DNA of 64,000 nucleotides, taken from Skermanella sp. TT6. Its GTDB lineage: Bacteria; Pseudomonadota; Alphaproteobacteria; Azospirillales; Azospirillaceae. A program made the translations under genes and the position numbers. Below are positions 56,488 through 64,000 of this stretch, piece by piece. Where the stretch lies: contig NZ_CP067422.1 of the NCBI RefSeq assembly GCF_016653635.2, forward strand, positions 61,001 to 125,000, read 5' to 3'. The notes below the pieces were generated by a model. It saw only the letters and a program-made list of their open reading frames with translations, did not search any database and had not been told where the DNA came from. Numbering within the stretch: the stretch's first letter is position 1; every line of letters begins with the position of its first letter.

Positions 56488-59181
56488 TTAGACCATCCGG
56501 ATCATGGTGGCGGTCATCTCTTCGGGAGAGAGGCCGAGCACGGTGACTTCCAGGCCGTTGCCCAGATCGAGCACCGCGTTGCCGGAGCTGTCGGTGTCGG
56601 CGGCATCGAGCACCTGTGCGGCGGAGGTCAGGCCGTTGCCATCGAGATTGGCCTTGATCTCGATGAGGTCCGATCCCCTCTTGAAATCCGCGACGGTATC
56701 CCGCCCACCGGCATCGGGGCCGAACTCGAAACGGTCGGCTCCGCCGTTGCCCTTGAGGTAATCGTCGCCCGCCCCTCCCGCGATGCGGTCGTCGCCCGTG
56801 CCGCCATACAGGAAATCGTCCCCTGCGCCGCCGGTAAGGGTGTCGTTCCCCTGTCCGCCGAACAGGATGTCGATGCCGCTCTCGCCCGTCATGGTGTCGT
56901 CGCCGGCCGAACCGTGGATCAGTTCATTGCCCTCCGCCCCCTGAAGGATCTGGTCTTCCAGGCCGCGAGCGATGCGGATCTGGTCGAACTCGAGCGTGTC
57001 CCCATCCTGCAGCCGGGGTGCCACGTTCCAGGTGGGATCGGCGTGGAACCCATCGGCACCCCGGGCCTTGACCATTTCCTTCGTCAGGTAGCCGAAGGCT
57101 TCCATGGCGTCGGCCGATTGCGTGACGGTGAAGATCGCGGACACCGCAGCCCGGGCATTGGCCGCATAGGCGAAGGGAGAACTGGGCCATCCCTGGATGC
57201 CGTCCGGCGGATCGGCCGGCGCGTTGCCGAAGCTGCGCTGGAACAGCTCTCCCCAGGTGTCATAAGCGGGGCCGTTGGCCGGGGCATTGACCTTGAACAT
57301 GTAGGCCGATCCGAAACGCGGATCGAAGCCGTTCTCCTCGTTGATGAAGCGGCCCGAGGTGAAGTTGTCCATCCACTCCAGCATCTTCACGGCCTGCCCG
57401 CTGCCCCGCTGCGCCATGGTGCTGAGCGCCAGCACGACGAAGTCGGACTGCCAGACCAGCAGGTCGCCGTCCGGCCACATGTCGTGGCGAAGGAAGCCTT
57501 CGAACTCGCCGTACTTGTCTCCCTGTCCATTGACGATGTGGCGGGCGACCAGAGCGTCGAGGTTGCTGTCCAGGAGCTTGACGAAATAGCCCTTCATGGC
57601 GTGGTCGTCGGGCGTGGCATAGGCGGCGTCGCTCATGTTGCGCCACGTCCAGGCCCGCCCGCGCACTTGGTCGAAATCGAGGAAGCCCTCGTCCTGTCCG
57701 CGATAGTGGGGGGCGAACGACGCGATACTGTAGGCGGTCTGGGCCATCAGGCCGTCCAGGTAGTATTGCGAGCCGGTGACCAGATAGGGCAGGTAGTTGA
57801 GGGCCGGCTGATGGGCCGTGTCGAACTCCCATCCCGCCGCGGCGCCGTTGGCGAAGCCGTTGGTCAGCCCGTCGTCGCCGAACTGTGGCCACTGGGTACG
57901 CCCATCCATCCACAGGTCTGGGTGATCGTCGATGCGCAGGTACTCGCCCGTGCTCTCGTCGCGATAATGCCAGGGGATGCTGCCGGAGGCATCGGCGTTG
58001 GCCAGCATGGTCTCCAGGGCCTGCTCATCCTGGCTCGCCAGGTAGCGGGCGTTCCAGATCGGCATGATGCCGAGGTCGCCGCGCCCGCCGACCTCCGTCA
58101 TCTTCTTCGTGATAGTGGCGTTGCCCATCGGGCTGGTGTCGGCGTTCGAGGGGAGACCAAGGCTGCCTGCGGTCACGCCGAGCGACGCGTCGATGCCGAC
58201 GACGGCCCCGCTCGCTTCCAGGTATCGGACATCCTGCGCCACATGAACACCGGGAGCATCCCCCGACCAGACTTCCTTATGCCAGCGGCTGTTGCGGTGG
58301 TGAGCGATACCGTCCTTCTCGAAGGCGACGCGGCCCTGATCGAGCAGTTCGACATCGTAGTCGTAGAAGGTCGGAAGGCCCGGCCGGTAGGACGACTCAA
58401 CGCCGACGGTCACGTCGGTGCGGACCGTGCCGTCATCGAAGGCGCGGATATCGAGGGTCACGGCGAGATGATCGTCGAGAGGCTTGACGACACGGAACTC
58501 GGATGCGAGCGGCCCGTTCATCCAGGTCTTGAGGGTGCCGGCGGCTGCCGCTTTCTCCAGTTCGGCGGCGGCGTCCACTTTGAACCGGGTCGTCGTTCCG
58601 CCGGTGCCCCTGACGGTCAGGTTGATGTCGACATCGTAGCCGCTCCGAAGAACATCCGCCGGCCTGATCGCCGTTCCCCCGGGTCCTTGGTCCGCGGTTT
58701 TCAGCATCACGGTCGCGTCCTCGCCTGCCGCCAGGGCCGGCCGCGCCATGGTCAGGATGGCGTGGCGAACGGAGCCGTCGCCGTGGGTCGCCTTGACATC
58801 CATCTGGACCGGGATTTCCCGCCCGTCGAGATCCCCGACCACATAGCCGCCGCCATCCAGGTCGCCCTTCCTGAACACCTGACCGAAGGTGATCCGCCCG
58901 GTCTCTTCGGTGCCATCGGAATTGTTCTGAAGCTGGACGGCGACGATCTCGCCCGGCCTGGATGCGGAGGGCAGGGTAGGTGCCTTGACGACCGGGGCCG
59001 TGGAGCGGACCTGGAATAGCTCAGGCGAGCTTGCCGGCGCGGCGGAATCGCTCCCGGGGGCGGCCGTCGGGGTCGTCTCGGGAATTGATGGCATGAGGCT
59101 GATACCAGGTTCGATGGATATGAAGTCGTCCGCCCATGGATCGAGTCCCCGCCAGGCCGGTCCGAGTCGTCGGAAGAGCAC
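56488..59181 (-). CDS. RTX protein with RIFT-barrel-like domain
   Basis: The protein (up to 897 residues) has a Pro/Ala/Ser-rich N-terminus, then a domain with ITFGQVFRKGDLDGGGYVVG and QMDVKATHGDGSVRHAIL resembling the first domain of YetA/PcRGLX exo-rhamnogalacturonan lyases. A long alpha-helical-type middle follows (Trp/Tyr-rich, ~370-690), and then calcium-binding RTX repeats (GGQGNDTLTGGAGDDFLYGG) and an M10-type C-terminus, the signal for type I secretion. It is probably exported and may act on polysaccharide; the lyase assignment is inference. The start is uncertain: GTG 59181 or ATG 59094 (MPSIPETTP). No transporter genes are adjacent. Confidence 0.82.
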   Translation of the reverse strand: MLFRRLGPAWRGLDPWADDFISIEPGISLMPSIPETTPTAAPGSDSAAPASSPELFQVRSTAPVVKAPTLPSASRPGEIVAVQLQNNSDGTEETGRITFGQVFRKGDLDGGGYVVGDLDGREIPVQMDVKATHGDGSVRHAILTMARPALAAGEDATVMLKTADQGPGGTAIRPADVLRSGYDVDINLTVRGTGGTTTRFKVDAAAELEKAAAAGTLKTWMNGPLASEFRVVKPLDDHLAVTLDIRAFDDGTVRTDVTVGVESSYRPGLPTFYDYDVELLDQGRVAFEKDGIAHHRNSRWHKEVWSGDAPGVHVAQDVRYLEASGAVVGIDASLGVTAGSLGLPSNADTSPMGNATITKKMTEVGGRGDLGIMPIWNARYLASQDEQALETMLANADASGSIPWHYRDESTGEYLRIDDHPDLWMDGRTQWPQFGDDGLTNGFANGAAAGWEFDTAHQPALNYLPYLVTGSQYYLDGLMAQTAYSIASFAPHYRGQDEGFLDFDQVRGRAWTWRNMSDAAYATPDDHAMKGYFVKLLDSNLDALVARHIVNGQGDKYGEFEGFLRHDMWPDGDLLVWQSDFVVLALSTMAQRGSGQAVKMLEWMDNFTSGRFINEENGFDPRFGSAYMFKVNAPANGPAYDTWGELFQRSFGNAPADPPDGIQGWPSSPFAYAANARAAVSAIFTVTQSADAMEAFGYLTKEMVKARGADGFHADPTWNVAPRLQDGDTLEFDQIRIARGLEDQILQGAEGNELIHGSAGDDTMTGESGIDILFGGQGNDTLTGGAGDDFLYGGTGDDRIAGGAGDDYLKGNGGADRFEFGPDAGGRDTVADFKRGSDLIEIKANLDGNGLTSAAQVLDAADTDSSGNAVLDLGNGLEVTVLGLSPEEMTATMIRMV

Positions 59182-59844
59182 TTACGGTCGTGTCGAAACA
59201 ACCGCGGCCATTCAGCAGCCGGTTTCAAGATCGCGATCAAGTACCGTATGTGTCTTCCTTCAACGCATCTTAGGTCACTGCTTTTTTTGCCTATTTTGCG
59301 AAGAAGTTGATTTATCGTCACCGACTGCGGAAAGTTCCAGTGACACTATCGGGGCGAGGAGGGGGCCAAAATAGGCTCAGAACCATCGATAGGCAGGCAT
59401 ACGCGCGCAGCGGCGCGCCCGCCGGGGACCGGGCGGCGCTTCCAGGATGCGGGAAACATGCTGAATCTCCGAGTTCGGACGGCCCGGCATATTGCATTGG
59501 GGATCCCAAGGGGCAACTGCAGGGGCTCTCGGAGAAAGCCGGGACATGACGAGTATAAAAGGGGGGAAGAGCCGGATGGTCACGAGTCCCATGGGGGAGT
59601 CGCCGGCGACCGACTCCAGACAGGCGCCCTGGGAAGCCGACGACGATCTGAAGATCATTCGGCTGGATGCCTGGAACCGGCGTGCGCGATCCGTGGCGTG
59701 CCACGGGCCTGCGTCTGTGTCGCCGGTCTCGCCGCGATCAGCGGCTGCGAGCTCTTCCAGCGGTTCCCGGCCTGATCCTTCCCCTGATCCTTACACCGGG
59801 ATCGACCGTGCCGGGTGTCCCCGCTCGCCGGCCGGTGCGATGGG
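59182..59844. other. Intergenic region without a convincing gene
   Basis: The first ~150 bases are AT-richer and probably hold the RTX gene promoter. On the + strand a frame from 59547 contains PWEADDDLKIIRLDAWNRRA, which looks protein-like for ~35 residues, but it then turns into low-complexity sequence, so I do not call it. No repeat or RNA is evident. Confidence 0.5.
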
Positions 59845-60042
59845 TCAGGCCACGACCCTCAGGTTGGGGCGACGGGTGCCGGAAGGTGACAAGCCGGCCG
59901 GATCGTTGCTATTGGCGGGCCGTGCGAACTCCGGAGCGGAGCCCTTCGCCAGGAACGTATGCATCACGGAGGCGAGGGCGGTCGCGGCCATGGTTGCCAC
60001 GAAGACCAGAAGGGCGATTTCGATAGGGGCGTCAGTCAGCAT
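59845..60042 (-). CDS. Small single-helix membrane protein (65 aa)
   Basis: MLTDAPIEIALLVFVATMAA begins one membrane helix, followed by a hydrophilic tail ending RRPNLRVVA. AAAGGAG lies 8 nt upstream of the ATG, strong support for translation. A frame open further upstream has no matching features. Function is unknown. Confidence 0.65.
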   Translation of the reverse strand: MLTDAPIEIALLVFVATMAATALASVMHTFLAKGSAPEFARPANSNDPAGLSPSGTRRPNLRVVA

Positions 60043-60329
60043 GTTTCGGTCTCCTTTGTGCGCTGCAACCAAGATAGGCGAAGGATCCTGCGACGCAAGA
60101 TCGGCGTTGTGTATTTGGTATGCCAGATAAGTAGATCTGGATTGCACAGGGCGGGTTGCCTGGTCTCCGGATGTCCCTGCCGGGCGCCCAATCGTTCCAT
60201 GGGGCGTTCCATGGGGCGCCGACGGCCCGGTGCCGGATCTCACGTTGTTCGGTTGACCGCTCAGCCATCGTCCGATCCGCGCCTTTTCCCTGCCCGCCGG
60301 AAAGCTCTTCCGGCAGGTTCTCACGCGTG

Positions 60330-60363
60330 CCCTGAAGGCTGGAACTTTTCCTCGCCTTCAGGG
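60330..60363. repeat. Hairpin in intergenic region
   Basis: CCCTGAAGGC and GCCTTCAGGG form a perfect ten-base stem with a 14-base loop. No T-run follows. It could be part of a leader or the end of an unseen transcript in the ~575-bp gap between 60043 and 60618. Confidence 0.45.
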
Positions 60364-60448
60364 AATACTTTGCTCCAAGGGATCGGCAGCAGTCAAGCTG
60401 ATGCCGGATTTTTCGGAAGTCATCGATACGAGCACTTGAATCTTGGTC

Positions 60449-60540
60449 CTCCACAGAGAAATAGACGCCGTGGAGTTGCTTGCATCGGCTTCACATTCCG
60501 TGTAACTGGGGCCGCCACGTGTGAGCGGCCCTTCTTTTTG
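60449..60540 (+). ncRNA. Candidate small RNA
   Basis: A CTCCAC/GTGGAG hairpin (60449-60475) is followed by a linker and a strong intrinsic terminator at 60508-60539, with no open frame that the terminator could serve. This structure resembles a short sRNA. I see no clear promoter, so the 5' end is unknown. Confidence 0.35.
60508..60539 (+). terminator. Intrinsic terminator
   Basis: GGGCCGC and GCGGCCC pair across a ten-base loop and are followed directly by TTCTTTTT, a textbook rho-independent terminator on the + strand. Confidence 0.85.
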
Positions 60541-60618
60541 GCCTATGGCCTTCGCCGCGTGACGAGTAACGCGGCCCGCTGTTGGTATCTTCGGAAATCA
60601 AACAGCGGGAGCGATCCA

Positions 60619-60807
60619 GTGACCCAGAACAACAAACCGGGCGATCGGGCAAAGGACAAGGATCCGGCCGTCACCGATACCCGGGATCCCCCTGCGGGTC
60701 TCCCGGATACGGGCGCGCCCGGGATGGGTGCCGACGAAATGCCCGGCGGGTTGGTTGCCGGCGGCGACGGCAAGCCCGACCCGAAGGACAAGAAGGCCGA
60801 CCGTTAG
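60619..60807 (+). CDS. Small hydrophilic disordered protein (62 aa)
   Basis: The GTG start is preceded by CGGGAG at a suitable distance and yields MTQNNKPGDRAKDKDP, then DPPAGLPDTGAPGMG and a Lys/Asp-rich tail. It lacks any hydrophobic core. Its composition resembles the 65-residue protein at 10777-10974. Function is unknown. It is convergent with the VOC gene, 21 bp away. Confidence 0.55.
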   Translation: MTQNNKPGDRAKDKDPAVTDTRDPPAGLPDTGAPGMGADEMPGGLVAGGDGKPDPKDKKADR

Positions 60808-60828
60808 CCCTTCTTCGCCAAGGCCGCG

Positions 60829-61773
60829 TCAAAGCGGCTTCAGGTTGGCTTCGATCTCCCTGCGCCGGCCTTCCAGGAAGGGGGGCAGGGAGAGCTTCTC
60901 GCCGAGAGCGTCCAGCGCCTCGTCGGTCGCGAAGCCCGGACCGTCGGTCGCGATCTCGAACAGCACGCCGTTGGGCTCCCGGAAATAGAGGCTGCGGAAA
61001 TAGAAGCGGTCGACCGGGCCGCTCGACGGCATGCGTACCCGGTCCAGGCGGTCGGCCCAGGCCTCATAGTCCGCATCCGGAATGCGGAACGCCACATGAT
61101 GGACGCTGCCGGCACCCGGCTGGGCCGGCGCGAGATCGGGCCGGACCGCCACATGGAGTTCCGCAGCCGCACCGCCGTCGCCCATGGCATAGACATGGGT
61201 GCGCGACGAGGGCGCCTCCGGCGTCGCATAGTCGCGGACCTGGGCCATGTTCAGGACCCGGGTCAGCACGAGGTCGGTGGGCTTCAGGTCCGGCACGGTC
61301 ATCGTGATCGGTCCCAGGCCGCGGATCTGGTGCTCGGCGGGGATCGGGCTGCGGTCCCAGGGATGGGCGGCACCGGCCCCGCCGTCGTCGATCAGGCTCA
61401 GCCGCTGTCCTTCGAAATCCTCGAAGTCCAGCGTCCCGCGGCCGTCGCGCTCGACGATCTCTCCGTGCGGCACGCCGGTCTCCACGAAATGGCGCTTCCA
61501 CCAGGCCAGCGTATCCTGCCCGGCGACGCGCAGGCCGGTGCGGGTGATGCTGTGGCTGCCGCGCCGCTCGCGCCGGACCGGCCAGTCGAAGAAGGTGATG
61601 TCCGACCCGGGGGAGGCGAGGGCGTCCGCGTAGAACAGGTGATACGCGCTGACATCGTCCTGGTTCACGGTCTTCTTGACCAGCCGCATGCCGAGCGTCC
61701 GCGTATAGAAGGCATGGTTGCCCGGAGCGTCGGCCGAGACGGCGGTCAGGTGATGGATGCCGGTGAGTTGCAT
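60829..61773 (-). CDS. VOC-family ring-cleaving dioxygenase (MhqO-like)
   Basis: The 314-residue protein consists of two vicinal-oxygen-chelate modules: [20 protein letters not shown] with a first metal histidine, then [14 protein letters not shown] and [18 protein letters not shown] with histidine and glutamate ligands. This matches MhqO/LinE-like hydroquinone dioxygenases. AAGGAG lies upstream of the ATG. It is ~50% like the second VOC gene nearby by eye, so the two are paralogues. Confidence 0.87.
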   Translation of the reverse strand: MQLTGIHHLTAVSADAPGNHAFYTRTLGMRLVKKTVNQDDVSAYHLFYADALASPGSDITFFDWPVRRERRGSHSITRTGLRVAGQDTLAWWKRHFVETGVPHGEIVERDGRGTLDFEDFEGQRLSLIDDGGAGAAHPWDRSPIPAEHQIRGLGPITMTVPDLKPTDLVLTRVLNMAQVRDYATPEAPSSRTHVYAMGDGGAAAELHVAVRPDLAPAQPGAGSVHHVAFRIPDADYEAWADRLDRVRMPSSGPVDRFYFRSLYFREPNGVLFEIATDGPGFATDEALDALGEKLSLPPFLEGRRREIEANLKPL

Positions 61774-61906
61774 GATCGGATCTCCTTAGCCGTCGCGCCC
61801 CTTGGGCGGCGGCCTCTTGTGGATGTGAATACGAAGACTAGAGCGATCCCCGATCAGGTTGAACCGCTTCGGTTCACGCAGCCTGCCGTTCCACCCGCCG
61901 CACTGT

Positions 61907-61990
61907 GTTGCGCCATGGGCGCAACCTAGGGCCCGATGCAGGGCGGAGGTGATGCGGGCCGACGATCGTAGGTTGCGCCCATGGCGCAAC
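61907..61990. repeat. Paired palindromes forming a long hairpin
   Basis: A 22-bp segment at 61907-61928 is exactly repeated in inverse at 61969-61990. Each is itself a palindrome (GTTGCGCC-ATG-GGCGCAAC). The 40-bp spacer contains GGGCCCGATGC and the right flank ATCGGG. This is a REP-pair-like (BIME) structure between the VOC gene and the esterase gene. Confidence 0.75.
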
Positions 61991-62073
61991 GCATCGGGTC
62001 GGCTGCCCGGGGCGGATCGACTTGATCGGATGCAGCTCTAGTGGCTCGGCGCAGAGGTTCTGATCGATCTACC

Positions 62074-62127
62074 GTAGGTCGGCCTCGGCCGAAGGCCGAC
62101 GCCGACGGTGTGGCCGGAGCGTTGACG
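62074..62127. repeat. REP-like element, copy C (left half)
   Basis: GTAGGTCGGCCTCGGCCGAA and GGCCGACGCCGAC, then GGCCGGAGCGTTGACG, match the left half of the copy at 32700. The right half is missing. Confidence 0.7.
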
Positions 62128-62158
62128 AAGGACTTGCCAGAACCATCATGCAGCGCCG

Positions 62159-62803
62159 CTAGGCGGAGGCCGGGGCGAGCCGGCCGATCCAGTCCCTGGC
62201 CAGGTTGACGTCCGCCTGCGACAGGCCGTGCCCCGCCGGCAGGACCCTCTGCTCGACCTCGGCTCCCGAGGCGCCCAGCAGCGCCGCGAGTCGCGCGGCG
62301 TTGTCGGACGGGACGATCGGGTCCATCGCGCCGGACAGCAGGAGCACGGGCTTGCCGTCCAGCCCGAGGCTCCCCTCGGCCGCCGCCGGAGCGTCGGTCA
62401 GCGGCACCATGGCCCGCAGCAGCACGGCTCCGGACAGCGCCTCCGGCCGGAGCATCATCACGGCGGCGGCGATGTTCGCCCCGTTGGAGAACCCGACCGC
62501 CACAGGAGCCGCCAGACCGTAGGCCTCCCGCGCCGCGGCGACGAAGTCGGCGAGCTCATGGGCGCGATGCCGGACGTCCGCCTCGTCGAACACGCCTTCG
62601 GCCAGGCGGCGGAAGAACCGCGGCATGCCGCCCTCCAGCACCTTGCCGCGCGGGGAGAGCAGGGCCGAACCGGGGGCGATCATGCCGCCCAGCGGCATCA
62701 GGTCGTTCTCGTCGCCGCCCGTGCCGTGAAGCAGCAGGATCGGCGGCTTCCCCGGTGCTTCGGCGGGTTCGAACCGGTGGATGAAGGGCAGGGTGGTGGT
62801 CAT
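62159..62803 (-). CDS. Alpha/beta-hydrolase carboxylesterase (MhqD-like)
   Basis: The 214-residue esterase has the oxyanion motif LLLHGTGGDENDL, the nucleophile serine in VGFSNGANIA, the acid in SGAMDPIVP and the histidine in PAGHGLSQ. This is the MhqD/YodD group of small esterases induced by quinones in Bacillus. It follows the upstream VOC gene by 56 nt and probably shares its transcript. Confidence 0.88.
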   Translation of the reverse strand: MTTTLPFIHRFEPAEAPGKPPILLLHGTGGDENDLMPLGGMIAPGSALLSPRGKVLEGGMPRFFRRLAEGVFDEADVRHRAHELADFVAAAREAYGLAAPVAVGFSNGANIAAAVMMLRPEALSGAVLLRAMVPLTDAPAAAEGSLGLDGKPVLLLSGAMDPIVPSDNAARLAALLGASGAEVEQRVLPAGHGLSQADVNLARDWIGRLAPASA

Positions 62804-62859
62804 GGCGAACCTCTTCGGGAAGCCGGTCCGGCTTCGGGTAAAATGGACGGTCGAGAACT

Positions 62860-63804
62860 TCAGGCGATTTCCGGCAGCACCGCCTCGATCGAGGCCCGGC
62901 GCGGCTCCAGGAAGTCCGGCAGCTTCAGCGTGCGGCCCAGGTCGGATACCGGCTCGTCGACGGCGAAGCCCGGCTCGTCGGTCGCGATCTCGAACAGCAC
63001 CCCTCCCGGCTCGCGGAAATAGACCGACCGGAAATAGTTGCGGTCCTTCTGCTCCGTCGTGCGGATGCCGTGATGGCTCGCCAGCCTCGCGACCATGCCG
63101 GCCTGCGCCGCGTCGTCGGCCGCCCGGAACGCGACGTGGTGGACCGACCCGGCCCCCATCCGTGCCGGCAGGAAACCTCCCGCCACCCGGATGTCCACGA
63201 TCCCGCCGACGGGGTTCCCCTCCGCCTGGAAGCGGACGACCGATCCTTCCTGCCCGGTCCGGGTGAAGCCCAGGACGTCGGTCAGGATCGCGCCGGTCGG
63301 CGCCTCCTCCTTCAGCAGCAGGCTGACGCCGCGGAAGCCGCGGATCGCGTGTTCCGCCGGGACTTCCCGGCCGGCCCAGGCGGGCTCGTCACCGAGTCCG
63401 GGAACGGCGGCGAGCGCCAGGCGCATGCCGTCGGGGTCGCGGAACGGCAGGACCGTCTCGCCGAAGCGCTTCTCCGGGGCCTCGTGGCGCACGCCGTGCT
63501 CGATCAGCCGGTGGGTCCAGTAGCCCAGGGACTGCTCGGGAACCCGGAAAACGGTTTCCTGCGTTTCCCCGATTCCCAAGCGGCCGGGCGCCGCGTGGTC
63601 CCAGGGGAAGAAGGTCAGTATCGATCCGGGCTGGCCGACCTCGTCGCCGTAATAGAAGTGATAGGTTCCCGGATCGTCGAAGTTGACCGTCTTCTTGACC
63701 AGCCTCAGCCCGAGAGTACGGCCGTAGAAGTCCAGGTTGCGGTGCGTCGAACCCGCGATCGCGGTGACGTGATGAATTCCGTTCCGGTTCGCAACAGAGC
63801 CCAT
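62860..63804 (-). CDS. VOC-family ring-cleaving dioxygenase (MhqO-like), paralogue
   Basis: The 314-residue protein has the same two-module layout: [34 protein letters not shown] and [19 protein letters not shown] hold the metal ligands. GGAGGAC precedes the ATG. It is the promoter-proximal gene of the detoxification set. Aromatic (hydroquinone-like) ring cleavage is inferred from the family. Confidence 0.88.
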   Translation of the reverse strand: MGSVANRNGIHHVTAIAGSTHRNLDFYGRTLGLRLVKKTVNFDDPGTYHFYYGDEVGQPGSILTFFPWDHAAPGRLGIGETQETVFRVPEQSLGYWTHRLIEHGVRHEAPEKRFGETVLPFRDPDGMRLALAAVPGLGDEPAWAGREVPAEHAIRGFRGVSLLLKEEAPTGAILTDVLGFTRTGQEGSVVRFQAEGNPVGGIVDIRVAGGFLPARMGAGSVHHVAFRAADDAAQAGMVARLASHHGIRTTEQKDRNYFRSVYFREPGGVLFEIATDEPGFAVDEPVSDLGRTLKLPDFLEPRRASIEAVLPEIA

Positions 63805-63916
63805 TGTCTTGTCCTCCGGGGCGGCGGACCGTCCGTCGCCTTGCCGGCTTGCCGGCTGGTTGTTCCTGACTGAAGCAAAGATGGCGGGTCCGGCGGCAAA
63901 AGCCTATGGGTCATCG

Positions 63917-63932
63917 ATTGCACCTGTGCAAT
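63917..63932. promoter_or_regulatory. LysR-type operator palindrome
   Basis: ATTGCAC-CT-GTGCAAT is a perfect inverted repeat containing T-N11-A spacing, about 112 bp upstream of the VOC gene. A + strand frame opens on its other side (ATG 63956 or, with GGAGACGGGGGG upstream, ATG 63995) and runs off the window; it may encode the regulator. Confidence 0.55.
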
Positions 63933-64000
63933 ACTGGGAGTGCGATTTTGCCGCCATGATTGCAATTCCGAACAGATGCGGGAGACGGGGGGCGATGGCC

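Noticed and set aside
54658-59019. A 1450-codon open frame on the + strand
   Set aside because: It lies antisense to parB, parA and the RTX gene, all of which have clear motifs in their own frames.
59667-59775. Lipobox-like end (LAAISGC) of a + strand frame
   Set aside because: No start codon with a ribosome site gives a normal lipoprotein signal; probably chance.
59547-60130. Open frame with a protein-like first 35 residues
   Set aside because: It degenerates into Ser/Pro/Arg-rich sequence and overlaps a better-supported minus-strand gene.

Overview
This window is GC-rich, gene-dense DNA. TRAP and ABC solute transporters, a HisKA_2-type sensor kinase, SorC-type regulation of polyol use, an NRPS and REP-like repeats suggest an alphaproteobacterium of the Rhodospirillales (Azospirillum/Skermanella-like). 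That placement is inference from gene content and style; there is no rRNA or other marker. A parA-parB pair flanked by palindromic parS-like sites (54.4-56.5 kb) suggests the segment lies on a plasmid or chromid, although no replication initiator is visible.

Layout: (1) 0-5.5 kb: the 3' end of an NRPS gene (epimerisation tail, then a complete C-A-PCP module with a glycine-like A-domain code and no thioesterase), followed by an SDR and a GT32-type glycosyltransferase overlapping by ATGA. (2) 5.6-8.2 kb: a TIR-NB-ARC-TPR immune-type STAND gene whose TIR domain has no standard start codon. (3) 8.3-10.8 kb: short hairpin repeats and a group II intron with its maturase, sitting between the two arms of one such hairpin. 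(4) 11-20 kb: a giant BTAD/cyclase-like/AAA/TPR regulator, two TPR proteins and a sensor histidine kinase. (5) 20-28.1 kb: a TRAP transporter (dctQMP) divergent from a thiolase-like protein and an acyl-CoA synthetase, then a sugar kinase convergent with an L-xylulose reductase-like SDR. (6) 28.2-32.8 kb: an accessory patch with an AT-rich island of unknown genes, a PIN-domain toxin-antitoxin pair with a clear promoter, an orphan terminase small subunit and repeats. (7) 32.8-42.3 kb: a polyol/pentulose locus (SIS isomerase, SorC regulator, CUT1 ABC transporter, zinc dehydrogenase, FGGY kinase, HAD phosphatase) with a divergent promoter and operator. (8) 42.4-50.5 kb: a decayed FUSC gene, a ParDE-type module and a six-gene peptide-type ABC operon that includes an acetamidase/formamidase. 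(9) 50.6-54.4 kb: a nitronate monooxygenase-like gene, then two paralogous tiny membrane proteins, a twin-arginine small protein and a GMC oxidoreductase. (10) 54.4-59.2 kb: the partition locus and a large RTX protein. (11) 59.2-64 kb: small proteins, a possible sRNA, repeats and an Mhq-like quinone-detoxification set (two VOC dioxygenases and an esterase) with a LysR-type palindrome at its promoter.

Most of the metabolic blocks pair an importer with the enzymes that handle its cargo. The candidates for new biology are the TIR-STAND gene, the AT-rich island, the nested parS arrangement, the intron in a hairpin repeat, and the paralogous membrane proteins beside the GMC oxidoreductase. I found no tRNA, rRNA or CRISPR array.
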